Source: an uncultured Flavobacteriaceae bacterium (GTDB taxonomy: Bacteria; Bacteroidota; Bacteroidia; Flavobacteriales; Flavobacteriaceae). From it: a stretch of DNA of 64,000 nt. How positions within the stretch are numbered: the first letter of the stretch is position 1; each line of letters begins with the position of its first letter. The notes under the pieces were generated by a model, which saw only the letters and a program-made list of their open reading frames with translations, was not told the origin of the DNA and searched no databases. Below, in pieces: positions 1 to 8,185 of the stretch. A program made the translations under genes and the position numbers. Location: positions 1 through 64,000 of the forward strand of contig CANLCJ010000009.1 in NCBI GenBank assembly GCA_947489085.1, given 5' to 3'.

Positions 1-1
1 A

Positions 2-148
2 TTTTTTTGGGGCTATACCTACAGCTACAAACGTAGAGATTATAGGAATAATTTGCAAATTTGTACAGAGGCAGCCTATATATTGTCGCAAATTTTAACA
101 GTTATGCCAAAGAAACAGCATTTTAACGGCATTAGGGTATTGTTATAA
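2..148 (+). CDS. C-terminal fragment of an unrecognised protein (cut by window start)
   Basis: A frame is open from base 2 for 48 codons and closes with TAA at 146-148. The fragment ends in a basic, mildly hydrophobic stretch (…ILTVMPKKQHF…) that looks like ordinary protein. It would run convergently towards the symporter gene, with about 30 bases between the two stops. Nothing identifies the family. A 48-codon run can occur by chance in A/T-rich DNA, so this is a tentative call that needs the bases upstream of the window. Confidence 0.38.
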   Translation, partial: FFWGYTYSYKRRDYRNNLQICTEAAYILSQILTVMPKKQHFNGIRVLL

Positions 149-177
149 TATAAAAACACAGCTATTTTTGGATTGTA

Positions 178-1908
178 TTACACAATCTTTTTCCAAAACT
201 TAATGAGTATAGCACTACAAAATAGCGCTGTAAAAGAAAGCAAAACGGCTTTTAAAAGTTCTCCATATATAAAATATCCTGTAGCAAATAGAAAACTGTA
301 GGTTGCTATTATACCCAATACAAAGGCAGCTATTTTAAATCCAAAATTTTTAAACTTACTTTCTTTACCATAAACAACAGCTTCGAATCTGGCAATGGTG
401 TCTTGATTGGTTTGAGACGTAAGGTAGGTAACGAACACCCAACCTATAGTGGTTACACAAACCCCTATAATAAGCTGCCAATATCCTGCTATTTCAAACC
501 AAGGTGAAGCCAATTTTCCATTTACAAAAAACACAATAGCTACTGTAAACGAAATAAGCATGGCTGCTATTTCACTGTAAGGGTTTATACGATTCCAAAA
601 CCAACGCATAATAAAAAGTAAACCTGTACCTGCTCCAACTTGTAATAACAAATCGAAAACATCTTTAGCCGATTTTATTTGAAAAGAAAATAACGCGGCA
701 CAGAGCATGAGTAAAACTGTAGAAAGGCGCCCCACAAAAACTTTTTGCTTTTCAGAGGCTTGCTTATTTATAAATCTATTGTAAAAATCGTTAACAATAT
801 AAGAGCTTCCCCAATTTAATTGCGTTGAAATGGTACTCATAAATGCTGCAATTAAGGAGGTTAGTACAATACCAATAAGTCCTGCTGGTAAATACGTCAT
901 CATAGCCGCATATGCCACATCATCGCCTTGCATCTCTGGGTTTAAATTTGGAAATGCTGCATTTATACTCTCCAAATTTGGAAATACAACTAAGGATGCT
1001 AAACCAACAATTATCCATGGCCAAGGGCGCAGTGCATAGTGTGCAAAATTAAAAAATAGCGTGGCCCATGTGGCATGTTTTTCGTTTTTGGCTGCTAACA
1101 TACGCTGTGCAATGTAACCACCGCCGCCTGGTTCTGCTCCTGGATACCAAGTGCTCCACCACTGTACCGCAAATGGTATAATAAATAAGGTGATTAGTGC
1201 TTCAGAATTAGAAAAATCTGGTAACATGTTTAATTTACCTGAAACATTTGCATGTGTTAGTAATGCATCCATGCTCCCAATTTCTGGCAGATCCACAATA
1301 TAAATTGTTGCCCATATTGAACCTACCATTGCTATTACAAACTGAATAAAATCTGTAATTAAAACGCCTTTTAAACCGCCTAACGAGGAATAAATTACAA
1401 CTATAATCGACGCATAAAATAGGGCTACTTCTTGAGATAAGCCTAATAAAATGGTTGCTATTTTAGCGCCTGCCAAGCAAACGCCTGCCATAGTTATAAT
1501 ATTGAATATAACGCCTAAGTAAATAGCTCTAAAACCTCTTAAAAAACTAGCTGCTTTGCCTGAGTATCTTAACTCGTAAAACTCTAAATCTGTAGTTATA
1601 CCAGATTTGCGCCATAATTTGGCATAGAAAAACACGGTTAGCATTCCTGTTAGTAAAAATGCCCACCACACCCAGTTACCAGATACGCCATTTTGCCTTA
1701 CTAATTCTGTAACAAGACCTGGCGTGTCTGCAGCAAAAGTGGTAGCTACCATGGAAACTCCTAAAAGCCACCAGGGCATGTTTCTTCCTGATAAAAAAAA
1801 GGCTTCACTACTTTTACCAGATTGTTTAGATACCCATAGGCCAACAACTAGGGAAATAACAAAAAAGGCGATTATAATACCAATATCTAAACCAGAGAGT
1901 TTTACCAT
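178..1908 (-). CDS. Sodium:solute symporter (SSS/SLC5 family)
   Basis: A 576-residue polytopic inner-membrane protein expected to import a solute with Na+. It has about 13 hydrophobic segments, starting at residues 7-26. The family-like N-terminal stretch with SGRNMPWWLLG at about residues 40-50 is followed by ATTFAADTP, which is the region of the first sodium-site helix in this family. The length is normal for SSS members. The substrate cannot be told from sequence; sugars, sialic acid, amino acids or vitamins are all transported by the family. The ATG lies 20 bases after the umuD stop on the same strand, so the two may share a transcript, although no functional link is apparent. Confidence 0.86.
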   Translation of the reverse strand: MVKLSGLDIGIIIAFFVISLVVGLWVSKQSGKSSEAFFLSGRNMPWWLLGVSMVATTFAADTPGLVTELVRQNGVSGNWVWWAFLLTGMLTVFFYAKLWRKSGITTDLEFYELRYSGKAASFLRGFRAIYLGVIFNIITMAGVCLAGAKIATILLGLSQEVALFYASIIVVIYSSLGGLKGVLITDFIQFVIAMVGSIWATIYIVDLPEIGSMDALLTHANVSGKLNMLPDFSNSEALITLFIIPFAVQWWSTWYPGAEPGGGGYIAQRMLAAKNEKHATWATLFFNFAHYALRPWPWIIVGLASLVVFPNLESINAAFPNLNPEMQGDDVAYAAMMTYLPAGLIGIVLTSLIAAFMSTISTQLNWGSSYIVNDFYNRFINKQASEKQKVFVGRLSTVLLMLCAALFSFQIKSAKDVFDLLLQVGAGTGLLFIMRWFWNRINPYSEIAAMLISFTVAIVFFVNGKLASPWFEIAGYWQLIIGVCVTTIGWVFVTYLTSQTNQDTIARFEAVVYGKESKFKNFGFKIAAFVLGIIATYSFLFATGYFIYGELLKAVLLSFTALFCSAILIKFWKKIV

Positions 1909-1928
1909 AAATTCAAAAAATAAGATTA

Positions 1929-2369
1929 TTATACTTTTTTAATAACGTTAGTTACGATACCCCAAATGACAAAATTATTTTCTTCTGTTATTTTTATCGG
2001 ATTATAATTTGGGTTTTCGGGTTGTAACCATACTGTTTTTCCATCAACTTTAAGCCGTTTAACTGTAAACTCTCCATCTAAAAAGCATACTGCTATTTTA
2101 TCGTGGGAAGGTTCAAGACTTCTATCGATAACTAGCAAATCGTTATCGTCTAAACCTGCACCTATCATAGATTGGCCGCTTACTCTGGCAAAAAATGTGG
2201 CCTCTTTATTCTTGATGAGTTCTTTGTCTAAAGATAAGCGTTGTTCTTTAAAATCGTCTGCTGGAGATGGAAAACCTGCCGATATCCCCATATCGAAAAA
2301 AGAAGCTCCTGAGCTATCTAACACATCGGGTGTATAGAATGTTAGGTTTTGGCCTTTGTGTAATAACAT
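1929..2369 (-). CDS. umuD: UmuD-like S24 peptidase, without a umuC partner
   Basis: A 146-residue protein of the LexA/UmuD self-cleaving family. The expected Ala-Gly cleavage bond is at A31-G32 in GISAGFPSP. The serine nucleophile is S67 in SGQSM and the general base is K104 in FTVKRL, so the catalytic dyad is complete. It has no N-terminal helix-turn-helix, which separates it from LexA. In most genomes umuC follows at once, and UmuD' with UmuC forms the error-prone polymerase V. Here a symporter follows instead and no umuC is in the window. An imperfect box with arms ATTGGT/ACCAAT at 2406-2424 lies about 40 bases upstream and could be an operator, but that is a guess. Confidence 0.86.
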   Translation of the reverse strand: MLLHKGQNLTFYTPDVLDSSGASFFDMGISAGFPSPADDFKEQRLSLDKELIKNKEATFFARVSGQSMIGAGLDDNDLLVIDRSLEPSHDKIAVCFLDGEFTVKRLKVDGKTVWLQPENPNYNPIKITEENNFVIWGIVTNVIKKV

Positions 2370-2492
2370 CTTAGGTTTAAATTAGTTTGTATAAATTTAA
2401 GGAATATTGGTGCTTTATACCAATTAAAATGGTGGTAATGCAAATGGCTTCTATAACATCGAAAACGTAAATATAATTGGTATTGTAAAACG

Positions 2493-2524
2493 AAAAAGTC
2501 GAGAATTTACATTCTCGACTTTTT
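2493..2524 (-). terminator. Rho-independent terminator of the exbB-exbD operon
   Basis: A perfect 14-base-pair stem (arms 2493-2506 and 2511-2524) with a 4-base loop TTAC. A and T runs at its ends allow termination in both directions. It lies just past the stop of the last exbD gene on the minus strand. Confidence 0.85.
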
Positions 2525-2551
2525 ATAATTAACTTTTAAGATTTCTTTTGT

Positions 2552-3025
2552 TTAGTTATCTAAAGCATTACCAGATCCTGTAACGTAATTGATTTTTAAA
2601 GCGTTTACTTCTCTAAGCTCATTCTTTACATCTCCTACAATACCCATATTGGCATCTTTATCTACTTTTAAAGCCATTGTTAAGAAAGGGATTAATTCTT
2701 CTCTTAAAGCTGCTCTTTCAGCTGCTACAAAACCAGCAACATCACTAACATCTGCAAAATCATCGTTTAATTGTATTCTAGGTTGATTACCATATTTTTT
2801 GTAATTCTCGCTAGGCTTACCTATATATACATAACTCACTGGATTTTTTTTATCTAGCTTCTCTATTTGATCTGCCAGAGGTAGTGCGTTTTTTATTTTA
2901 AGCGTATTCTCTCTCATTACGGTAGCTACCATAAAAAAGAATAATAACATAAAAACGATATCTGGTAAAGACGCTGTGTTTATTGGAGCTAAACCTCCAT
3001 CTTTTTTCTTTTTAAACTTAGACAT
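2552..3025 (-). CDS. exbD: ExbD/TolR-type biopolymer transport protein (second copy)
   Basis: 157 residues with a short basic cytoplasmic N-terminus, one membrane helix at about residues 22-40, and a periplasmic domain. The conserved proton-carrying aspartate is D22 in LPDIVFMLLFF. ExbD works with ExbB to turn the proton gradient into force on TonB or a TonB-like partner for outer-membrane uptake. It is the last gene of the minus-strand run exbB, a small membrane protein, exbD, exbD, 24 bases after the previous gene and followed by a strong terminator. Two different exbD genes in tandem are usual in Bacteroidota and suggest a mixed ExbD complex. Confidence 0.9.
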   Translation of the reverse strand: MSKFKKKKDGGLAPINTASLPDIVFMLLFFFMVATVMRENTLKIKNALPLADQIEKLDKKNPVSYVYIGKPSENYKKYGNQPRIQLNDDFADVSDVAGFVAAERAALREELIPFLTMALKVDKDANMGIVGDVKNELREVNALKINYVTGSGNALDN

Positions 3026-3049
3026 ACTATAATTTACGTTTTAGTTTTA

Positions 3050-3658
3050 TTATTCAACTACCTCAGATAATTTCTGCGGAATCTCTTTCTTTATAAGGTC
3101 TATAAGATCTTTTAATTTATCTTTATTTCCATTCCACCTAACGTCTTTGTGTAATTCTTGCATTTGCAGGAAATTCATGTTAGGAAAACCTTTAGAAGCG
3201 CCTATCTTTAAGGCAAGTCTATTTCTTAATACGTTGTACGCTGCTACCAGTTCGTTTTGAACAGATATGTAGGTTGCATAAGAAGTTTCACGATCGTTTT
3301 TAAGAGAGATAATGGCCTTATCTGGATTATCGGAAGATTCTTCGTCCTTATTACCTTCACAAAACTTACAACTACCGTCTCCATTATTATCAAGAAAATC
3401 TATTGCCGCCTGTCTCAAATCTTTAAGTTCCATTGGCTCATCTTCAACCAACAAATCGTCATTCTTATTCACTAAAACAGTAAAAATATTTTTCTGCTTT
3501 ATTACAGGTGGCTCTACATTATCTTCTATAGGAGGTAACTTTCTGTTGATACCAGAATCTTTTTCTATGGTAGTAGTTACCAAGAAGAAAATAAGTAATA
3601 AGAAGGCAATGTCGGCCATGGAGCCTGCATTTACTTCAGGTGCTGCTCGTTTTGCCAT
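3050..3658 (-). CDS. exbD: ExbD/TolR-type biopolymer transport protein (first copy)
   Basis: 202 residues. The N-terminus MAKRAAPEVNAGSMADIAF is typical of Bacteroidota ExbD proteins. The single membrane helix is at about residues 14-36, with the conserved aspartate at D16. The periplasmic part is longer than in the second copy and holds a Cys-rich acidic loop (KFCEGNKDEE, with C at about 97 and 100) that classical ExbD lacks. It starts two bases after the stop of the small membrane protein gene. Expected to pair with the ExbB at 4117-4890. Confidence 0.9.
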   Translation of the reverse strand: MAKRAAPEVNAGSMADIAFLLLIFFLVTTTIEKDSGINRKLPPIEDNVEPPVIKQKNIFTVLVNKNDDLLVEDEPMELKDLRQAAIDFLDNNGDGSCKFCEGNKDEESSDNPDKAIISLKNDRETSYATYISVQNELVAAYNVLRNRLALKIGASKGFPNMNFLQMQELHKDVRWNGNKDKLKDLIDLIKKEIPQKLSEVVE

Positions 3659-3660
3659 AA

Positions 3661-4095
3661 TTATTTAATCATTTTTTTAATGCCGAAAAACAACATAGAT
3701 CCTCCTGCAATTAGAATTAATGCATAGAATAAATATAATCCTGCTCCTAATAACTGAGATCCATTTGCCGATAGTGTTTCGCCATCTTTTAATGTTGTTT
3801 CATTTCCTTCTGCTAAGCCAAAGTAACATATTATAGCTAATAAAGCGAAAGCGCCAACACCTCTAAGTGTACTTTTTAAGGTATCTGAATTTGTAGCTAT
3901 GTTCTTTAAACTAAATATTACTACAAATGCTAGTGGCAAAAATAAAATTAAATAGGCGATATACATGAAGGCATCTACCGTACCACTAGATTCTCCTAGC
4001 TTAATGGCTTCGTCTCCTGCTGCTAGTATCATTACTAAGAAGGCGATAGAAAGCACACCTACTATAGCTAATACTATGGTTAAAACTTTTTTCAT
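3661..4095 (-). CDS. Small membrane protein of the ExbB/ExbD operon
   Basis: 144 residues with four hydrophobic stretches, at about 4-26, 44-63, 80-97 and 115-138, and a short basic C-terminus (GIKKMIK). I do not recognise a named domain. It sits between exbB (21 bases upstream) and exbD (2 bases downstream), so it is very likely cotranscribed and may be a subunit or assembly factor of the ExbBD motor. That role is inferred only from position. Confidence 0.8.
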   Translation of the reverse strand: MKKVLTIVLAIVGVLSIAFLVMILAAGDEAIKLGESSGTVDAFMYIAYLILFLPLAFVVIFSLKNIATNSDTLKSTLRGVGAFALLAIICYFGLAEGNETTLKDGETLSANGSQLLGAGLYLFYALILIAGGSMLFFGIKKMIK

Positions 4096-4116
4096 TTTTA
4101 TTTACAATTTAAATTA

Positions 4117-4890
4117 TTACTTCTTGTACTTAATTAGCATATCCATTAATGTGATAGAAGAATCTTCCATATCATTAACGATGCTATCAATTTTTGCAAT
4201 AATATAATTGTAAAATATTTGAAGAATAATTGCTACTACAAGACCGAATACTGTTGTTAAAAGTGCTACTTTAATACCACCTGCTACTAACGACGGGTTC
4301 ATATCTCCCGCTGCTTCAATCTTATCAAAGGCTTGAATCATCCCGATTACTGTACCCATGAAACCAAGCATTGGTGCTAATGCTATAAATAATGAGATCC
4401 AAGATACGTTTTTCTCTAATTGTCCCATTTGTACACCACCGTAAGCTACAACAGCTTTTTCAGCAGCTTCTATACCTTCATCTGTTCTATCAAGACCTTG
4501 ATAAAATATAGAGGCGATAGGCCCTTTAGTGTTTCTACATACTTCTTTAGCGGCTTCAACACCTCCAGAAGCTAATGCGTCTTCAACGTTTTTGGTTAAT
4601 TTTTTTGTATTTGTAGTAGAAAGGTTTAAAAAGATAATTCTCTCGATAGCAATTGCTAATCCAAGAATTAAACATAAAAGTACAATCCCCATGAAACCAG
4701 GACCTCCTTCAATAAAACGCTTTTTTAATCCTTGATGAAAACTCACATCTGCATCTGCAGCAGCTTGATCGGCGTTTTGTGTTGTTACAACGGTAGTTGC
4801 AGCAGTACTCGCTGTCGCTGTTGTAGTTGCGTTTGCTGTTCCAAATACCATCATTCCAGTAATGGCAAGGATCGAAAATAATCTTTTCAT
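4117..4890 (-). CDS. exbB: ExbB/TolQ/MotA-family proton channel protein
   Basis: 257 residues. An N-terminal hydrophobic segment followed by an Ala/Thr-rich linker resembles a cleaved or anchoring signal. The MotA/TolQ/ExbB core then has helices at about 67-88, 165-190 (LAPMLGFMGTVIGMI) and 205-235 (GGIKVALLTTVFGLVVAI). The last two form the channel that conducts protons for TonB-dependent work. It is the first gene of a four-gene minus-strand operon with two exbD genes. No tonB is in the window. Confidence 0.92.
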   Translation of the reverse strand: MKRLFSILAITGMMVFGTANATTTATASTAATTVVTTQNADQAAADADVSFHQGLKKRFIEGGPGFMGIVLLCLILGLAIAIERIIFLNLSTTNTKKLTKNVEDALASGGVEAAKEVCRNTKGPIASIFYQGLDRTDEGIEAAEKAVVAYGGVQMGQLEKNVSWISLFIALAPMLGFMGTVIGMIQAFDKIEAAGDMNPSLVAGGIKVALLTTVFGLVVAIILQIFYNYIIAKIDSIVNDMEDSSITLMDMLIKYKK

Positions 4891-4963
4891 GTTCTAAATC
4901 TTAAATTTTATTAGTTAAAGTGTTAAAGATATAAAAAATTACAATCAAAATACAAATATTGTG

Positions 4964-5051
4964 CAGAGAGGAAGGGATTCGAACCCTCGATACGCTTTTG
5001 ACGTATACACACTTTCCAGGCGTGCGCCTTCGACCACTCGGCCACCTCTCT
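4964..5051 (-). tRNA. tRNA-Ser (anticodon GGA)
   Basis: An 88-base class II tRNA read on the minus strand. The 7-bp acceptor stem pairs AGAGAGG (5045-5051) with CCTCTCT (4965-4971), the discriminator is G, and CCA is not encoded. The anticodon loop reads CTGGAAA, giving GGA. A long variable arm is present and the T-loop reads GGTTCGAATCC. It lies between the exbB and ansA genes. Confidence 0.97.
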
Positions 5052-5125
5052 TTGTTTTAATTGCTCTTTTAAAGTCCGCCAAATAACGAAAAAAAACTCA
5101 AAGGGTAAAACTTTGGGAGTTAATT

Positions 5126-6154
5126 TTAAGCCATTTCTCCTCTTATCGAGGTTTCAAAGTTCATTTTAAGTGTTTTATGGGATATTGGTTTTGCAAGAAG
5201 ATACATCAATTTTGCCAGAGCTGCTTCTGTTGTCATGTCTTTAGCAGATATTACTCCCAGGTGCTTTAAGTGTTGGCTGGTTTCATATTGTCCTAAATTT
5301 ACTTCTCCACTTGTACATTGTGTAACATTTACTATATGTATATGCCTCGATTTTAATCTTTTTAAAATCGCAATAAACCAATTTGAGGTAAAACAGTTGC
5401 CCGAGCCAAAGGTTTCTAAAATTACCGCCTTAAGTTCTGGGTCTTTTGTACTGTTGTCTAGAAACGTTTGGGTTATTCCTGGATACAGTTTAACGAGTGC
5501 TATATTTTTATTTAGAGTTTTGTGTACTTTAAATTTACCTTTGGCAGATGTTTTTAAAAGTGCTTGCTGGTTTATCTGTAAATGTACGCCAGATGTAGCT
5601 AAAGCTGGATAATTAGGAGATATAAATGCTTTAAAATGTTCTGCACTGGCTTTTATAGTCCTATTACCTCTATATAGTTTGTATTCGAAATACAAACCTA
5701 CTTCCTTTATAACAGGAATATTATTTTTATGTAATGCCGCTATTTGAATGGATGTTATAAGGTTTTCTTTAGCATCTGTTCTTAAATCTCCTATTGGAAG
5801 TTGTGAGCCTGTTAGTATTACTGGTTTTTCAAGGTTTTCTAACATAAAACTTAATGCAGATGCTGTATAACTCATGGTATCTGTACCGTGGAGCACCACA
5901 AAACCATTGTAATTGCTGTAATTGGCTTCGATAACTTCGGCTATTTCAACCCAATTATCTGGCGTCATGTTACTAGAGTCTAAAGGGGTTTTAAATGCTA
6001 TTGTTTTTATATCGCAGGGTAACGCTTTTAACTCATTGACGTGCTCAAAAAGCTCATTAAAATTAAATGCTTTTAAACTTCCTGTGGCATTTTTAATCAT
6101 ACCAATTGTACCACCTGTATAGATTAACAATACTCTTGTGCTCCTTGCTGTCAT
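5126..6154 (-). CDS. ansA: L-asparaginase, type I (cytoplasmic)
   Basis: 342 residues, hydrolysing asparagine to aspartate and ammonia. The two active-site segments are present: YTGGTIG at about residues 12-18 with the nucleophilic threonine, and HGTDTMSYTASAL at about 89-101 with the Thr-Asp pair. There is no signal peptide, which fits the type I cytoplasmic enzyme. Its start overlaps the tatD stop by four bases (ATGA), so it is translationally coupled to tatD in a two-gene operon. Confidence 0.93.
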   Translation of the reverse strand: MTARSTRVLLIYTGGTIGMIKNATGSLKAFNFNELFEHVNELKALPCDIKTIAFKTPLDSSNMTPDNWVEIAEVIEANYSNYNGFVVLHGTDTMSYTASALSFMLENLEKPVILTGSQLPIGDLRTDAKENLITSIQIAALHKNNIPVIKEVGLYFEYKLYRGNRTIKASAEHFKAFISPNYPALATSGVHLQINQQALLKTSAKGKFKVHKTLNKNIALVKLYPGITQTFLDNSTKDPELKAVILETFGSGNCFTSNWFIAILKRLKSRHIHIVNVTQCTSGEVNLGQYETSQHLKHLGVISAKDMTTEAALAKLMYLLAKPISHKTLKMNFETSIRGEMA

Positions 6155-6918
6155 ACTTTAAAGATTGTTTCAGAATTTTTTGTTGTAATTCTTGCAATCT
6201 CTGCTTCTGGCAACTCATATATATTAGCCAATTTTTCCAACACCTTCACTATATAAGCACTTTCGTTGCGCTTGCCTCTATATGGAACTGGAGAAAGGTA
6301 GGGCGCATCTGTTTCTAATACGATATCATTTAGTGGTATTTGCTTTAAGAAGGTGTCTATTTTACCGTTTTTAAATGTAGCTACTCCTCCTATTCCTAAC
6401 TTCATATTATATGATATTGCTGTTTTGGCTTGTTCTAAAGTTCCTGTAAAGCAATGAAATATCCCGAACAAATCTTCTCCTTTTTCTGCCTCCAAAACCT
6501 CGAAAACTTCGTCGAAAGCATTTCTACAGTGTATTACTATAGGCAGCTGGTATTGTTTTGCTAGTTGAATTTGTCTCCTAAAGGCAATTTTCTGTTCTTT
6601 GAGCGTGCTTTTATCCCAATACAAATCAATACCAATCTCTCCAATGGCATAAAATGCTCTTTTTTTCAACATAACTTCCACATGCTCCAGTTCTTTTTCG
6701 TAATTATCCTTTACGTGTGTAGGGTGTAACCCCATCATTAAAAACACATGTTTTGGGTAAGCCTGCTCTAAACGCAACATAGCATCTGTATAGCTGGAGT
6801 CTATAGCTGGAATAAAAAAACGAGATACTCCCAAATTTAAAGCGCGTTGTACCATATCGTCTCTATCTTCGTCAAATGCCTCGCTGTATAAATGTGTATG
6901 CGTGTCTGTTATTATCAA
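6151..6918 (-). CDS. tatD: TatD-family metal-dependent hydrolase (DNase)
   Basis: 255 residues with the TatD metal-site motifs in order: DTHTHL at residues 5-10, GLHPTHV near 63, GEIGIDLYW near 93 with the metal-binding Glu, HCRNAF near 130, HCFTG near 155, and ETDAPYLSP near 205. Members are Mg2+-dependent 3'-5' exonucleases or related phosphoesterases of the amidohydrolase superfamily. First gene of an operon with ansA. It is divergent from the retropepsin-like gene across about 74 bases. Confidence 0.92.
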   Translation of the reverse strand: MIITDTHTHLYSEAFDEDRDDMVQRALNLGVSRFFIPAIDSSYTDAMLRLEQAYPKHVFLMMGLHPTHVKDNYEKELEHVEVMLKKRAFYAIGEIGIDLYWDKSTLKEQKIAFRRQIQLAKQYQLPIVIHCRNAFDEVFEVLEAEKGEDLFGIFHCFTGTLEQAKTAISYNMKLGIGGVATFKNGKIDTFLKQIPLNDIVLETDAPYLSPVPYRGKRNESAYIVKVLEKLANIYELPEAEIARITTKNSETIFKV

Positions 6919-6969
6919 TGCTTTTGGTTTTAAATATTGGTATTGTAAAAGTAATTCATTTTATAAAAT

Positions 6970-6977
6970 TATATTTG
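6970..6977 (+). promoter_or_regulatory. Bacteroidota -7 promoter element
   Basis: TATATTTG fits the TAnnTTTG consensus of Bacteroidota housekeeping promoters. A TTG at 6943-6945 could be the -33 element, although the 24-base gap is a little long. It lies 15 bases before the ATG of the retropepsin-like gene. Confidence 0.5.
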
Positions 6978-6992
6978 TGAAAAATTAAATTG

Positions 6993-7436
6993 ATGGATCT
7001 CTCTCTCCAGTCTTATCTTTTACATAAAGGCTACTCCAAAGTTAAATTGCACTTAACTAAAACAAATCATTTTGAAATAAAAGCGCAAATAAATGGAGAA
7101 AAAGGACTTTTTATCTTAGATACTGGCGCTTCTAGTTCTTGCGTTGGCTTCGAGGGTATTGCTACTTTTAAATTAAAAGTTAAAGACTCTCAGGTTTTGG
7201 CCGCTGGTGCAGGTGCTACTGGTATGGAAACCAAGTTGTCCAAAAAAAACACTATTAAAATTGGAAAGTGGAAACACGATAAATTGGCTTTAGTGTTATT
7301 CAATTTAATACATGTAAACACCGCTTTAACCGCACATAACGCCAAACCTGTAGATGGTATTATTGGCGCAGACATTTTAAAAAAAGGTAGGGCTGTAATA
7401 GATTACGAGAAAAAATATTTATATTTAAAATTATAA
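6993..7436 (+). CDS. Retropepsin-like aspartic protease (clan AA)
   Basis: 147 residues from the ATG at 6993. A TTG three bases earlier would add one Met, but the ATG is preferred. The catalytic motif is LDTGAS with D43, T44, G45, and a second hydrophobic-Gly segment VDGIIGADIL at about 123-132 matches the conserved I-I/L-G-x-D/N region of retropepsins. Such single-domain proteins dimerise to form the active site. There is no signal peptide or anchor, so it is probably cytoplasmic. It is 57 bases upstream of the response regulator on the same strand. Substrate unknown. Confidence 0.82.
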   Translation: MDLSLQSYLLHKGYSKVKLHLTKTNHFEIKAQINGEKGLFILDTGASSSCVGFEGIATFKLKVKDSQVLAAGAGATGMETKLSKKNTIKIGKWKHDKLALVLFNLIHVNTALTAHNAKPVDGIIGADILKKGRAVIDYEKKYLYLKL

Positions 7437-7444
7437 GATATTAT

Positions 7445-7463
7445 TTTGTAATCCCCTTACAAA
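7445..7463 (+). promoter_or_regulatory. Inverted repeat ahead of the response regulator
   Basis: Perfect 7-bp arms TTTGTAA (7445-7451) and TTACAAA (7457-7463) around TCCCC, 30 bases before the ATG of the LuxR-type regulator. It has no T tract of its own, so an operator is more likely than a terminator. Its sequence differs from the TACGTA palindromes downstream. Confidence 0.4.
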
Positions 7464-7493
7464 CAGTATTAATAGCAAACATCTCTTAAACAA

Positions 7494-8123
7494 ATGCATA
7501 CATCTATAGTGATAGCTGATGATCATCCGCTAATGCTTCGAGGCTTAACAGATTTTTTAACGTCTAGAGGTTACGACATTTTGGGTAGTGCCGACGACGG
7601 AAAGGCTGCATACAACCTTATTGTAAAACTGAAACCAAGTATTGCTATTCTAGACATTAGGATGCCTTACAAAACGGGTTTGGATATTGCAGAAGAAGTG
7701 CAAAAAAATAATCTAGACACAAAAGTTATTTTAATTACGTTCGATAAAGAAGAAGAGCTTTACGAAAAGGCTTTAGAGTTTGGCGTTTACGGTTATATTC
7801 TTAAAGAATTCGCTATTGAAGAAATTGAAAACTGTATTGCGCAAGTAAAAAATAACACGCCCTACTTTAGTGAAGAAATTGCCGATTACTTAAATTACAA
7901 CAGCAATAAAAAGCCTGAAGTTTTGGAACTTCTCACAAAATCTGAACTTAAGATTGTAAAATTAATATCTGAGGCCAAAACATCTCAAGAGATTGCCGAA
8001 GAACTCTCTATATCGCCAAGAACTGTAGACAAGCACCGTAGCAACATTGTTTCTAAATTAGATCTCGATAATAAGCCTACATCTTTATCTATTTGGGCCA
8101 ACTTAAATAAAGCTTTTTTGTAA
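7494..8123 (+). CDS. NarL/FixJ (LuxR)-type response regulator, orphan
   Basis: 209 residues. The receiver domain covers about 1-120, with acidic pocket D9-D10, phospho-acceptor D54 in AILDIRMP, switch residue T82 and K104. A GerE/LuxR helix-turn-helix follows at about 145-190 (LTKSELKIVKLI … SQEIAEELSISPRTVDKHRSNI). No histidine kinase is next to it. Directly after its stop begin two promoter-like units that each carry a perfect TACGTA-N4-TACGTA palindrome, the size and symmetry expected for a LuxR-type dimer. Control of those units by this regulator is inferred from position and symmetry only. Confidence 0.93.
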   Translation: MHTSIVIADDHPLMLRGLTDFLTSRGYDILGSADDGKAAYNLIVKLKPSIAILDIRMPYKTGLDIAEEVQKNNLDTKVILITFDKEEELYEKALEFGVYGYILKEFAIEEIENCIAQVKNNTPYFSEEIADYLNYNSNKKPEVLELLTKSELKIVKLISEAKTSQEIAEELSISPRTVDKHRSNIVSKLDLDNKPTSLSIWANLNKAFL

Positions 8124-8144
8124 AATACGTATAAGTACGTATTT
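8123..8144 (+). promoter_or_regulatory. Palindromic operator, unit 1
   Basis: Perfect 9-bp arms AAATACGTA and TACGTATTT around TAAG, starting on the last base of the response-regulator stop codon. Its centre is about 46 bases before the transcription start predicted from a TAnnTTTA element at 8165-8172, a usual place for an activator. The same palindrome recurs at 8353-8378. Confidence 0.65.
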
Positions 8145-8168
8145 CATAGCAGTTGAATATCCCTTAGT

Positions 8169-8185
8169 TTTACAGTGCTATTAAT
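8169..8185 (+). repeat. 17-base conserved core, copy 1
   Basis: TTTACAGTGCTATTAAT, identical to 8401-8417. It begins 24 bases after palindrome 1 and overlaps the end of the -7-like element TAGTTTTA (8165-8172), so it probably spans the promoter and the first transcribed bases. Confidence 0.75.

Noticed and set aside
8123-8144. Palindrome read as a terminator of the response regulator
   Set aside because: The stem is A/T-rich with no following T tract, and the same palindrome recurs at fixed spacing from the 17-base core, so an operator fits better.
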